Shown: positions 6,706 to 14,809, counted from the stretch's first letter. The stretch: 28,061 bases of DNA from Clostridia bacterium (GCA_017397695.1 JAFQIF010000102.1:1-28061), one strand, 5' to 3'. The notes: generated by a model from the sequence alone, not told the origin. A program made the numbers and translations.

Positions 6706-7844
6706 CCGCCCGCGGATTCAGCACGCTGCTCTTCGGTCTGGTCATGCTCTTTACGGCTCTGTCCGTTGGCAGCGCGGGTGCTTTTCTGCTCGGTGCTGCA
6801 GCGCTCATTGTCTTTGCGCTGTCCCTCGTCAGCGTGCTCTTTGCCTATTTTACCTGCCGGATTTCCCAGCAGCTCGGCACGGGAGAGATCGACCGCGGCG
6901 CTTCCTGCCCGTATACGCTCTCCGTCCGCCTGTTTGCGCCGCTTCCGGTTGCGCCGCTTTCGCTGCGCGTAAGTATGCCCAGCGGTCGTCAGAGCGAGTT
7001 TATCCTGCCTACGCGCCTTTTCGGCTGGACACACAGCGACAATATCTTTCCCTGTCCGCATGTGGGCGTGTTTCCCGTGGGCGTCGTGCGTATCACATTC
7101 TGCGACGTCTTTTCCCTGTTTACGCTGCGCCACAGCGTCAGGCAGCCGCTGCTTCCCGTAACGGTTCTTCCCGTTCCGCGCGAAGCCGTCCCGCTTGAAA
7201 CCAGTCCCGGCGAGGGTGAAAGCACCAACGCCCAGCGCGCACAGGCCGATCGCACCACACCGGCTGATACCCGTCCATGGCAGGAAGGCGATGAGCTTAA
7301 GCGCGTTCACTGGAAGCTGTCCATGCGCCGGCAGGAACTCATGGTGCATACCTATGAAATGCCCCAGCGCCCCGACGCACTCATCCTTCTTGATCTTGCG
7401 CCGCCGCCCGTACAGGGTGTGCAGCGTGCCGCCATCATCGACGCGCTCACCGAATCCTGCGCAGGCGTTCTCAAATCCCTGCTGGATCAGCACCGTATCG
7501 CGCGCATGCCGCTCTTCGGTGATTATCCCCGCGAGCTCAGCGGACAGGATCCGCGCGCACTGGCGTCCATGCTTCATGCGCTCGCCCAGGAAAGCTTCTC
7601 CCGTCCGTCGGATTTCGCTCGTGTTCTCATGCTCGCCTCCCGGCGCATGCGCCGCACCGGATCCACTGCCATTCTGACCGCCTCGCTCACGCCGCCCGTT
7701 GCAGACGCCGTCATCGCGCTCTCGCGTATGGGCCCGCGCACGCGCCTCTACCTCGTCACACCCGGCGAACCCATTGCCGAGCAGACGCAGCTTGTGCATC
7801 TGCTTGAAACCTGCAGCGTACAGACAGAAATCATCTCCGTCTGA
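6702..7844 (+). CDS. DUF58 domain protein
   Basis: The 380-residue protein has two N-terminal membrane helices (about residues 6-50), a beta-rich middle, and a DUF58 domain. The DUF58 signature is DTRPWQEGDELKRVHWKLS near 190-210, followed by a von-Willebrand-A-like fold (ALILLDLAPP). Family members sit in the membrane and work with MoxR ATPases. The start ATG overlaps the moxR stop by four bases. An upstream extension in the same frame lies inside moxR and was rejected. A role in cell-envelope assembly is inferred from operon context only. Confidence 0.92.
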   Translation: MTARGFSTLLFGLVMLFTALSVGSAGAFLLGAAALIVFALSLVSVLFAYFTCRISQQLGTGEIDRGASCPYTLSVRLFAPLPVAPLSLRVSMPSGRQSEFILPTRLFGWTHSDNIFPCPHVGVFPVGVVRITFCDVFSLFTLRHSVRQPLLPVTVLPVPREAVPLETSPGEGESTNAQRAQADRTTPADTRPWQEGDELKRVHWKLSMRRQELMVHTYEMPQRPDALILLDLAPPPVQGVQRAAIIDALTESCAGVLKSLLDQHRIARMPLFGDYPRELSGQDPRALASMLHALAQESFSRPSDFARVLMLASRRMRRTGSTAILTASLTPPVADAVIALSRMGPRTRLYLVTPGEPIAEQTQLVHLLETCSVQTEIISV

Positions 7845-7865
7845 ATCGCTCCATAAGGATTGCTC

Positions 7866-10133
7866 ATGAAGAAACCCTTCTTTGTCTTCCCGCGTAGCTT
7901 GCCGCTTCACACGCTCCTCACACTGTGCATCGGCTTTGGCTGTACCTGGCCGCTTCTCCCGGCGATGGATCTGTTTGCCGCGCCGGCTTTCTGTCTGCTG
8001 TGCTGCGCGCTCACGGCGCTGGTGTTTGCGCTTTCGGACTGTCTTCCCCGGCTCAGCGGCCTGATTCAGCTGTTCATCCCTGCTTCACTTCTGGTGCTCG
8101 TCTGGGTTTTCCGCGATCATACACAGGCGGTTCTCAGCGCGCTGACCCTGTTTGCTCATGGGCAGCCGCTTGCCCTTTCCGCCTATTCGCGTCCGGTCGC
8201 CGCTGTCCTGTCCGTGCTTCTCACCTCAGTCGGCGCATCGCTCGCCCGCAGCGATCATGCCTTTTTCCCGCTCGCTTTTCTGGCCGTATCCGAACTCATG
8301 CTCATCTCCATGCTCGGCCTTCCTGTCGGTCCTCTGGCATTGCTTCCCCTGCTCATCGCGCTGCTGCTTTCTGCGCGCGCACCCAGCACGAGCGCACTGC
8401 GCCTCCTGCCTATGGCGGCGCTTGCCATTGCGCTCACCCTTACGCTCATGCCGCTTGCTGGTATCACCCTGCCTGCACTTGAAGCCTGTGCCGCACGTGT
8501 GCAGCGCGCCATCGATGATTATTTCTTCTTTACCGAAGCGCGCACCGCTTTCTCCCTGAGCACCACCGGTTATCAGCCCTATGGCCCGGAGCGTCTGGGC
8601 GGTACTGCTTCTCCCACGGACGATCCCGTCATGCAGGTTAAAACGCCGGGCCGTGCGCTGCTGCGTGCCACAGTCAAAAACGAATATACCGGCCTCGCCT
8701 GGGCCGATACAACCTCAGGCCGCCGCTATCTGTTCGTCAGTCCCCGTTTTTCTTCTTTGCGCAGCGATCTCTTTGATCAGGCGCGCCCCTCCCCCTCCGT
8801 TCTTCCCATGCTGCCCGGCAGCCGTACGCTGGAAGTCACCATGCGCGCCGATGCAGCAAGTACCCTTTTTCTCACCCAGCGTTTTCTCTCGCCGCGCGGC
8901 GACAGTGTGGTCAGCTATTTCTCCCCTTCTACCGAAGTCTTTGCTACCCGCAGCCTGTCCGGCGGGGACACCTATACATTCTCCGGACGCCTGCTCGATG
9001 CCTCTGTCTCCGGCATCCGCAGCGCTGTCCTCGCCGCACACAACGAAAGCGACCCCTATTGGGCCTCTGTCAAAAGCACATACCTTCAACTGCCCGCCGC
9101 TGTAGAATCAAAGGTTTATCAGATTGCGCAGGAGCTTACTGCCGGATTTGATCATGACTTTGACCGCGCTGCCGCCCTGTGCCTGTATCTGCAGCGCAGT
9201 TTTCCCTATTCGCTGGTGCAGAGCGAGCCGCCCCTCACCCGTGATTATGTCTCCTGGTTCCTTCTGGAAGAAAAACGCGGATACTGTACCGCTTTTGCCA
9301 GCAGTCTCACCGTACTCGCGCGTGCAGCCGGTCTGCCCGCGCGCTATGTCGAAGGCTACGCCGCTTCACCCGACAGCGATGGTTATGCACGCGTCACGCA
9401 GGAAAACGCGCATGCATGGACGGAAATCTACTTTCCAGGCTTCGGCTGGCTCACGTTTGACCCCACGCCCGGGCAGGGAAACGCCCCGGATTATTCTGCG
9501 CCGCCCAATCTTCCGGAGCCCGACGACCCGGATACCCCGAGTACACCGCCAACTCCATCTCCCACGCCCTCTCCAATACCCTCGCCGACCCCTTCTCCCA
9601 CGCCGGAGCATCATGATCCTTCCGTTACGCCGACGCCTGTGATCACGCCCGCGCCAACGCCTGTGCCCACCCCGACGCCCAGCACGCCGCCCACGCCCAA
9701 TCAAAAGGATGACTCGCTTTCTCCGCTCCTGTGCTGGCTGCTTGCGCTGTTCATTCTCCTGCTGCTTGCCGCGCTTCGCTTCTATCTCACAGCGCCTGCG
9801 CGCATAGCCGCGCTCTATCGCAGTCCGGGCGATCAGCTGCTTGTCTGGTATGGCGCATTGTCTCAGGCATTGGCGTGCATGGGTCTTCCGGTTCAGCCAG
9901 GTGAGGCGCCTGCAACCTATCTGCTGCGCTGTCAGGAATCTCTCGGCGGCAGGATTGTCCTTCTTCCGCTGGGCAAGGCGCTATGTATGGCCCGCTACGG
10001 CGGTAAGCGTCTCAAACCCGCTGCCGCAGAAAAGGCAGAGAAAATCTATCGCAGCCTTTATGCGCTGCTCACCCCTGCTCAGCGCCTGGCGATGCACCTG
10101 CGCCGCTCTGTCCGCGGCATTCATATCGATTAA
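7866..10133 (+). CDS. Transglutaminase-like membrane protein (TgpA-like, DUF4129 tail)
   Basis: The 755-residue protein is the third partner of the moxR-DUF58 operon. Residues 10-205 hold several membrane helices. An extracellular transglutaminase-core domain follows, with a visible catalytic triad: Cys474 in KRGYCTAFASS, His516 in NAHAWTEIYF and Asp532 in WLTFDPTPG. Residues 545-615 are a low-complexity Pro/Thr/Ser linker of PTP-type repeats, consistent with a wall-spanning or flexible spacer. A single helix (about 621-641) and a cytoplasmic DUF4129-like domain finish it. The ATG at 7866 has AAGGA upstream; a TTG two codons earlier is unlikely. TgpA-type proteins are envelope-associated, some essential, with unclear substrates. 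Confidence 0.92.
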   Translation: MKKPFFVFPRSLPLHTLLTLCIGFGCTWPLLPAMDLFAAPAFCLLCCALTALVFALSDCLPRLSGLIQLFIPASLLVLVWVFRDHTQAVLSALTLFAHGQPLALSAYSRPVAAVLSVLLTSVGASLARSDHAFFPLAFLAVSELMLISMLGLPVGPLALLPLLIALLLSARAPSTSALRLLPMAALAIALTLTLMPLAGITLPALEACAARVQRAIDDYFFFTEARTAFSLSTTGYQPYGPERLGGTASPTDDPVMQVKTPGRALLRATVKNEYTGLAWADTTSGRRYLFVSPRFSSLRSDLFDQARPSPSVLPMLPGSRTLEVTMRADAASTLFLTQRFLSPRGDSVVSYFSPSTEVFATRSLSGGDTYTFSGRLLDASVSGIRSAVLAAHNESDPYWASVKSTYLQLPAAVESKVYQIAQELTAGFDHDFDRAAALCLYLQRSFPYSLVQSEPPLTRDYVSWFLLEEKRGYCTAFASSLTVLARAAGLPARYVEGYAASPDSDGYARVTQENAHAWTEIYFPGFGWLTFDPTPGQGNAPDYSAPPNLPEPDDPDTPSTPPTPSPTPSPIPSPTPSPTPEHHDPSVTPTPVITPAPTPVPTPTPSTPPTPNQKDDSLSPLLCWLLALFILLLLAALRFYLTAPARIAALYRSPGDQLLVWYGALSQALACMGLPVQPGEAPATYLLRCQESLGGRIVLLPLGKALCMARYGGKRLKPAAAEKAEKIYRSLYALLTPAQRLAMHLRRSVRGIHID

Positions 10134-10243
10134 TATCTCGCTTTTCAAAGAATCGGCCAGTGGCCGTTTCCACTTCCGAACCACTTTTCATTCTCAAATC
10201 TCTCTGCGCACGCCGCGCGCATTAGGACAATTTCCTGCAAAGC

Positions 10244-10276
10244 AAAAGGACCTCTCCGCCCAGAGAGGTCCTTTTT
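10244..10276. terminator. Bidirectional intrinsic terminator
   Basis: A 13-bp perfect stem (AAAAGGACCTCTC with GAGAGGTCCTTTT, 6-base loop) has A and T runs on its two sides. It can end the rightward transglutaminase operon and the leftward HTH-protein gene, which converge here. Bases 10134-10243 hold no gene. Confidence 0.92.
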
Positions 10277-10280
10277 GTGT

Positions 10281-11789
10281 TTATGCTTGCCTGGCGATTT
10301 CAATCAGCTGATCCATGATGTGCAGTGTCTCTTCCCGGCTCACCACATGCTTGGCCAGCAGGTCTTTCACAAAGAATTCCTTGTAGCATTCGCAGAATTC
10401 CGGCTGCGTAAGCACCGCTTCCGCATGATCGTCCGCCAGATTATAGTGCGTATACGGCTTGGTCAGCAGCGTGCCCACGCCTTCATACAGGCCGATTTCT
10501 GTCAGCGGCGGCGTAAAATCCTCCTTGAAAAAATGGATGTGGAAATGTGGATTCTCCGCTTCCTGCTTGCGCAAATGCGTCAAAATCTGCGTACGTTCCT
10601 GTCCCGTATACGGCCTGATGGCAAAAAAGTGATCCGATTGCCGTCCCGTTCTGGCAAATTGTTCCATCGCCTCACGGGAGAAAATCGTGTGGTTCACCTT
10701 TTTCTTGCTGAAAAAGTTCTCCCATCTTGCCAGATGAATGCGTTCAATCTCCCGAAGAAATGCCTCAAATCCTTTCGGATCATCCTCGCCCATCGCAGCG
10801 AATCCCTCGGCCACGCATGGCAGCAGAATATCGGGATGAATAAAGTTCAGCGGCACATCCGGCTTAATCGTATAGATCGCTCTGTTGCGCTCCAGCTGTC
10901 TGCATGCCTGCGTATAGCTTTGATAGTCTTCCAGCCGACCCGCCTTGGAGAAATCTGCCTTCAGCAGCGGCATCCGTGCCAGATCATCCTTAAAGTATTT
11001 CTGGAAAGGCTCGCTTCCACCGCCCCTGGTTCTCCGCATCGCAATGAATACGCCCTTGTCTACCAAGGGGATCATCTGGTTATACCACTGCCCCTGTGCA
11101 TCCTGAATATGCAGGTAAACGCAGTTCATGCGAAACACGCTCTCTCGTTCCTTGCTGAACATACCGGGCTCCAGGCAGTATGCCGTATATACGTCGCTAT
11201 ACAGCAGGGGCTGTATCGCTGAAATGTTATGTACAATCTCCTCCGCGCCGGTATATACGATATGACGTACCTTCACCTCACACGACAGATCTGTTTTGTA
11301 GATATGCTCCCTCAGCGCATCAAAAATCGGTCTGTCACAGCAGCCCGTGATCGTCAAATACGCTTTTCTTCCCTGCGCCATCGCGTCCAGCGCATCATGG
11401 AAACGCGGATCTTCCGGTGTATTCGACGCGTCAATCCGTACCCGATGCTCTTCCGGCTCCAGGCTTACGTTCATCAGCAGCTCCCGCATTGCGCGGTTGC
11501 TCATAAACGCGTGTTCACCCACGCGGGTAACCTCCAGCGCCTGTGCCAGCACAGTAAATCCTTCTTCACTCAGTGCGAGCGGATTCTCTTCCTTCAGCTT
11601 CTCAAAAAAAGCCTCGCACACGCTGTGCCCGCCCGTACCGTCAAGAATGCGGAAAACGCTGTTGCGGCTTTTGTAAGCCATCAGCCTCGCCACTTCCGAT
11701 GCTGATATTCTTTTCTCTTTGAGCATCTCCTTGAGGCATTGGCCAAACGGCTGCACAGGATACAGCACCGGCTGCATAAGCGTCTTCAT
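10281..11789 (-). CDS. Unrecognised 502-residue protein with N-terminal helix-turn-helix
   Basis: I do not recognise this family. Residues 15-60 look like an XRE-type helix-turn-helix: LKEMLKEKRISASEVARLM, a turn, then KSRNSVFRILDG as the possible recognition helix. The remaining 440 residues are soluble, with no membrane segment, no clear catalytic motif, a few scattered cysteines and many Phe/His near the C-terminus. The ATG at 11789 follows GGGAGAG by about ten bases; a TTG six codons earlier lacks a site. It is a single-gene unit between its own promoter and a bidirectional terminator. A DNA-binding sensor with a large ligand domain is a reasonable inference, but no ligand or target can be named. 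Confidence 0.72.
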   Translation of the reverse strand: MKTLMQPVLYPVQPFGQCLKEMLKEKRISASEVARLMAYKSRNSVFRILDGTGGHSVCEAFFEKLKEENPLALSEEGFTVLAQALEVTRVGEHAFMSNRAMRELLMNVSLEPEEHRVRIDASNTPEDPRFHDALDAMAQGRKAYLTITGCCDRPIFDALREHIYKTDLSCEVKVRHIVYTGAEEIVHNISAIQPLLYSDVYTAYCLEPGMFSKERESVFRMNCVYLHIQDAQGQWYNQMIPLVDKGVFIAMRRTRGGGSEPFQKYFKDDLARMPLLKADFSKAGRLEDYQSYTQACRQLERNRAIYTIKPDVPLNFIHPDILLPCVAEGFAAMGEDDPKGFEAFLREIERIHLARWENFFSKKKVNHTIFSREAMEQFARTGRQSDHFFAIRPYTGQERTQILTHLRKQEAENPHFHIHFFKEDFTPPLTEIGLYEGVGTLLTKPYTHYNLADDHAEAVLTQPEFCECYKEFFVKDLLAKHVVSREETLHIMDQLIEIARQA

Positions 11790-11825
11790 CCGTCCATTCT
11801 CTCCCAATTGATAAGTATGAATCTA

Positions 11826-11854
11826 ATTATATCTTCTTCGCGAACAAAAATCAA
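11826..11854 (-). promoter_or_regulatory. Promoter of the 502-residue HTH protein gene
   Basis: On the minus strand TTGATT (11849-11854) and TATAAT (11826-11831) are separated by 17 bp, giving a start about 30 bases before the ATG. Confidence 0.7.
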
Positions 11855-11868
11855 CGGATCAAACAATT

Positions 11869-11902
11869 GAAACAAAAGAAATCCGCCTGAAAACAGGCGG
11901 AT
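11869..11902 (-). terminator. Intrinsic terminator of the aroD-kinase operon
   Basis: On the minus strand a 9-bp perfect stem (ATCCGCCTG with CAGGCGGAT, TTTT loop) is followed by TTCTTTTGTTTC, 21 bases after the kinase stop codon. Confidence 0.85.
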
Positions 11903-11922
11903 GATATTCTGGTTCTTCAGCC

Positions 11923-13020
11923 TCAGCCAATATCAGCGATCACCTTCGCCATATCGGCCCACTTTTCCTCCATATGGCGCACCAGCGTGAACTGCGTGCG
12001 CGCGCGGTCGAGGTTATGGTTTTCACGGTGTACCTTGAAGTACTTGTCGCCATTGAGATGATCCGCCAGGAAACGCATGCCGCATTCCAGCGTCATCAGC
12101 TTTGCGCCCATGGGCAGCAGCTCCTTCTCGCGCGCGTTGAGCGCCTGGCCCGCCTCAGAAAGGAATCCCTCGGCAAACGCCTTGAACATCTCCAGCGAGA
12201 ACTGTACCTTCTCCAGGTCTCTCTCGTCCTCTGCCGCTGTGTTCGCGCCGCTGCGAATGGAATCGCCAAAGTCGTATGCCGCCAGACCCGGCATCACCGT
12301 ATCCAGATCAATCACGCATACGCCCTCGCCGCTCTCAGCGTCCAGCAGCACGTTGTTGAGCTTGGTATCGTTATGCGTCACGCGCAGCGGAATCTCACCC
12401 GCCTTCATCGCATCCAGCAGCGTGTGTACCTCGCGCTCATACTTCCTGCAGAATGCGATTTCCTCCTGCACCTGCTCCAGGCGGCCGGCTGCATTGCGAG
12501 CGATCGCGTCTTCCAGCTGCGCATAGCGCGCCGGCGTATTGTGGAAATCCACAATCGTCTCATGCAGCGCAGATGCGTCAAACCCGCCCAGCTGCTGCTG
12601 GAACTTGCCAAACGCCCTGCCCGAAAGCGCAAACAGATCCGTTGTGTCCGGCAGATCCACGGACTTCGTCCCCTCGATAAACAGGTACATGCGCCACAGT
12701 TCGCCGTCTTCGGCGATGGTGTAGTGCCTGCCATCCTTCGTCTCAACCAGCGTCAGCGTCTCGCGCAACGGATCGCCGCCCTCAGCAGCAATGATTCCTC
12801 CCAGATAAGCCGTCACCTTTTCAATGTTTTCAATCACCTCAATCGGCTTGGGGAACACATAGCTGTTCACGCGCTGAAGAATATAGCGCTTCTCGCCTTC
12901 CTGCGTATGCACCACCACGCGCAGCGTGTCGTTGATGTGGCCGTTGCCATACGGCGTCGCCTCCATCTCGCCCTGCGGCAGCATAAACCTTTCAATGATC
13001 TTCTGAATCTTCGTGTCCAT
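11923..13020 (-). CDS. APH-fold sugar kinase, N-acetylhexosamine 1-kinase (NahK)-like
   Basis: The 365-residue protein belongs to the aminoglycoside/choline-kinase fold. It shows GNGHINDTLRV near 25-35 and RYILQRVNSYVFPKP near 45-59, which recall NahK/LnpB of the bifidobacterial galacto-N-biose pathway. The catalytic loop VTHNDTKLNNVLLD has Asp218 as the probable base, and VIDLDTV near 236-242 is the metal-binding segment. NahK phosphorylates the anomeric hydroxyl of GlcNAc or GalNAc with ATP. The start at 13020 is chosen by family length; an ATG at 13038 is also possible. It lies just after aroD with a 10-27 base gap and they probably share a transcript. No other sugar-salvage gene is near, so the substrate is an inference. 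Confidence 0.78.
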   Translation of the reverse strand: MDTKIQKIIERFMLPQGEMEATPYGNGHINDTLRVVVHTQEGEKRYILQRVNSYVFPKPIEVIENIEKVTAYLGGIIAAEGGDPLRETLTLVETKDGRHYTIAEDGELWRMYLFIEGTKSVDLPDTTDLFALSGRAFGKFQQQLGGFDASALHETIVDFHNTPARYAQLEDAIARNAAGRLEQVQEEIAFCRKYEREVHTLLDAMKAGEIPLRVTHNDTKLNNVLLDAESGEGVCVIDLDTVMPGLAAYDFGDSIRSGANTAAEDERDLEKVQFSLEMFKAFAEGFLSEAGQALNAREKELLPMGAKLMTLECGMRFLADHLNGDKYFKVHRENHNLDRARTQFTLVRHMEEKWADMAKVIADIG

Positions 13021-13047
13021 AGTCCTGAGTCCCTTCATATCCTCGTT

Positions 13048-13815
13048 TTACCCGATTGCACTCTGCACCGTTTCCAGCGCCGCGCGCAAGCGCTTCGCTT
13101 CAATCTGACCAGGCGCAGACGCCTCGCCCGCCGTTCCGAATGTCAGGCAGCTGCCTATGCATACCCCGCAAATCCGCGTAATCACGCCAGCAGGTCCCAT
13201 GGCAATGCCGATCATCGGGATATTCAGCTGTTCCTTTACCCTGGCAAATACCAGTGCCGCCTCCAGCGCTTCCACGCTGTCTTTTGTCATCACGGCCGCC
13301 TTGCAGATATCAGCGCCCAGTTCCTGTTGCGCAAGCAGCCAACTCGCCGCACGCTGCATATCGCCGATCTCACCAAACTCGTGGCTCGATCCCACCATCG
13401 TTACGCCCGCTGCTCTCGCCTTTGCGGAAATCCTGGAAAATGCCTCTGCTCCAACGCTCAGCTCACAGTCGACAGCATCACATGCTCCGCTGTCGATCAT
13501 CGCACCAAGCAGCGCCTCATACGCCTCCGGCGCTTCGCTTCCCGCTCCGCCGTCCCGTTTTGTCCTGAGCGTAAAGAGTACCGGAAGCTCCGGTGCGCTC
13601 TCTTTTGCCGCATTGCAGGCCGCGATGGCTTCCTGAGCCGTCGGCATCGCCGACAGGCTGTCCATGCGCAGCTCCAGCAGGTCCGCCTGCGCCGCCTTTG
13701 CGCGCGCTGCACTCTGCGCAATCGCCTCAATCGTCGCGCCCAGCACAGGAATGCAGATTGCTGGCATACCATCACCCAGCATCACGCTGCCGATTCGTGC
13801 GGTCTTCCGCTTCAT
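13048..13815 (-). CDS. aroD: Type I 3-dehydroquinate dehydratase
   Basis: The 255-residue enzyme dehydrates 3-dehydroquinate to 3-dehydroshikimate, the third step of the shikimate pathway, through a Schiff base. Motifs in order are AICIPVLG (19-26), LLELRMD (46-52), FTLRTKRDGG (81-90), the catalytic His145 in GSSHEF, and the Schiff-base Lys172 in ADICKAAVM. The closing segment SCLTFGTAGEASAPGQI is typical. The ATG at 13815 with GGGTGA upstream gives family length. An in-frame extension to 13953 encodes antisense tRNA-Leu and was rejected. No other shikimate gene is in the window, and its partner in the probable operon is a sugar kinase. Confidence 0.94.
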   Translation of the reverse strand: MKRKTARIGSVMLGDGMPAICIPVLGATIEAIAQSAARAKAAQADLLELRMDSLSAMPTAQEAIAACNAAKESAPELPVLFTLRTKRDGGAGSEAPEAYEALLGAMIDSGACDAVDCELSVGAEAFSRISAKARAAGVTMVGSSHEFGEIGDMQRAASWLLAQQELGADICKAAVMTKDSVEALEAALVFARVKEQLNIPMIGIAMGPAGVITRICGVCIGSCLTFGTAGEASAPGQIEAKRLRAALETVQSAIG

Positions 13816-13829
13816 CCAATCACCCAAAC

Positions 13830-13858
13830 TTGACAACCCCTCGGGAAACGCATATAAT
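13830..13858 (+). promoter_or_regulatory. Perfect consensus promoter of tRNA-Leu
   Basis: TTGACA (13830-13835) and TATAAT (13853-13858) match consensus at all twelve positions with the optimal 17-bp spacer. The tRNA begins 11 bases after the -10 box. The promoter lies just upstream of the aroD start codon on the opposite strand. Confidence 0.92.
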
Positions 13859-13868
13859 GAAATAACGC

Positions 13869-13952
13869 GCTGATGTGGTGGAATGGCAGACACCGGGGAC
13901 TTAAAATCCCTTGCCGTCAGGCGTGCGGGTTCGAGTCCCGCCATCAGCACCA
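13869..13952 (+). tRNA. tRNA-Leu (anticodon TAA)
   Basis: The acceptor stem GCTGATG pairs with CATCAGC, the discriminator is A and CCA is encoded. The anticodon loop CTTAAAA (13900-13906) has TAA at 13902-13904. A long variable arm follows, as in class II tRNAs, then the T-arm with loop TTCGAGT. It reads leucine UUA/UUG codons. It borders the phage module, 88 bases from the holin stop, which is a classic place for phage integration. Confidence 0.95.
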
Positions 13953-13958
13953 ACGATC

Positions 13959-13983
13959 AAACCTCCCATCCTGGAGGTTTTTT
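13959..13983 (+). terminator. Intrinsic terminator after tRNA-Leu
   Basis: AAACCTCC and GGAGGTTT form an 8-bp stem with a 6-base loop and the T run continues to 13983. On the minus strand no T run follows, so it should not stop leftward transcription. Confidence 0.82.
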
Positions 13984-13995
13984 CATTATTCTTCT

Positions 13996-14023
13996 ATTAT
14001 ATCACAGCTTTTTCTCAATGCAA
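13996..14023 (-). promoter_or_regulatory. Leftward promoter reading antisense through tRNA-Leu toward aroD
   Basis: On the minus strand TTGCAT (14018-14023) and TATAAT (13996-14001) are separated by 16 bp. It lies between the holin stop and the tRNA. The nearest leftward gene is aroD, so the transcript would carry a leader of about 175 bases containing the full complement of tRNA-Leu. Confidence 0.5.
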
Positions 14024-14040
14024 GCCCCTTCTCGCGCGCA

Positions 14041-14475
14041 TCACAGCCCCTTCTGCGCCACGTCCAGCAGCTTGTCAAGCAGCGGTATGTTCAACCCAAA
14101 TACGCTCAGGTTTTCCGTCAGGCTCACCAGCTCTGTGGCAATCATGTACGTCATCGCCGCTCCGCTGATGCCCTGCATGTCCAGCGCAGCACCCACATAT
14201 ACGCAGATTAGCACCACCAGCCACTCAAGTCCCTTTTTCAGCATCCCCATCACCAGCGCGCCGGATGATACCTTTCCACTCGCAGTCTTGCTGCTCTTGC
14301 CCTTTATCGCGCACAGCAAACCCGTGATCACATCTGCCCCCTGCGTCAGCAGCAGCGCCTGTGCAATCGGCGGCAGGCCGGCAAACCAGGCTGCCGCCAA
14401 GCCAATCCATGCTCCCGCCAGCCGGACCATATCCGGCCTCACCGAATCAGCAATCTCTCGAATACCTTCCTTCAT
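14041..14475 (-). CDS. Phage holin (toxin-secretion/lysis holin family)
   Basis: The 144-residue protein resembles the Firmicutes phage holin_4-type family, which forms membrane lesions that release endolysin or depolarise the cell. It has three or four hydrophobic segments: near 18-34 (LAGAWIGLAAAWFAGL), 38-58, 83-100 (WLVVLICVYVGAALD) and 105-120. The segment GADVITGLLCAIKGKSSKTASGKVSSGALVMGMLKKG is highly typical of the family. A GGGAGGGAGG site precedes the ATG. It is the last gene of the phage module. No endolysin gene follows: the next leftward features are a promoter, the tRNA and aroD. Confidence 0.93.
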   Translation of the reverse strand: MKEGIREIADSVRPDMVRLAGAWIGLAAAWFAGLPPIAQALLLTQGADVITGLLCAIKGKSSKTASGKVSSGALVMGMLKKGLEWLVVLICVYVGAALDMQGISGAAMTYMIATELVSLTENLSVFGLNIPLLDKLLDVAQKGL

Positions 14476-14506
14476 CGTCTTTCCTCCCTCCCGCCCGCAG
14501 CGCGCC

Positions 14507-14809
14507 TCAGTCTACCGGACCCGATACCATCCGGAGCGAAAGAATACCCTTGGGCGTGTATACGTTTCCTTCTTCATCTTCAATCACCAGCCGTACATCC
14601 TGCTTTGCCTGCGCAAAGCAGATGTATTGCTTAGCCGCATATCCGATGCCTCCATCAAAGCTGATCCTGACCCATTCGCCCTCGTCAAGAAGTACCTCTA
14701 CCGGCTCCCCCGATTCCAGCTGCGCAATCACTTCGCCGCCCGGTGCATTTCGGATATTCAGCCGTCCGCTTTTCAGTTCTACGCGTCCTGCATACAGGCT
14801 CTGTTCCAT
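14507..14809 (-). CDS. Small SH3-domain protein
   Basis: The 100-residue protein has a bacterial SH3 (SH3b) domain over residues 8-65 (VELKSGRLNIRNAPGG, then GEPVEVLLDEGEWVRISFDGGIGYAAKQYI). A short tail follows. SH3b domains usually bind peptidoglycan and are often the targeting part of phage endolysins. Here there is no catalytic domain and no signal peptide. The start overlaps the end of the glycine-rich gene by 31 bases; GAAAGGGG lies before the ATG. It occupies the place where a lysin gene is often found, next to the holin. It may be a fibre tip or chaperone, or a lysin remnant. Confidence 0.8.
   Translation of the reverse strand: MEQSLYAGRVELKSGRLNIRNAPGGEVIAQLESGEPVEVLLDEGEWVRISFDGGIGYAAKQYICFAQAKQDVRLVIEDEEGNVYTPKGILSLRMVSGPVD

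Noticed and set aside
9530..9710. Short direct repeats as a possible CRISPR or satellite
   Set aside because: They encode the in-frame Pro/Thr/Ser linker of the transglutaminase-like protein and have no spacer structure.
13816..13953. N-terminal extension of aroD by 46 residues
   Set aside because: It encodes the antisense of tRNA-Leu, a frequent annotation artefact; AroD homology begins after the ATG at 13815.
13959..13980. Hairpin as terminator of the phage module
   Set aside because: It lacks a T run on the minus strand; it serves the rightward tRNA only. No clear intrinsic terminator was found after the holin.
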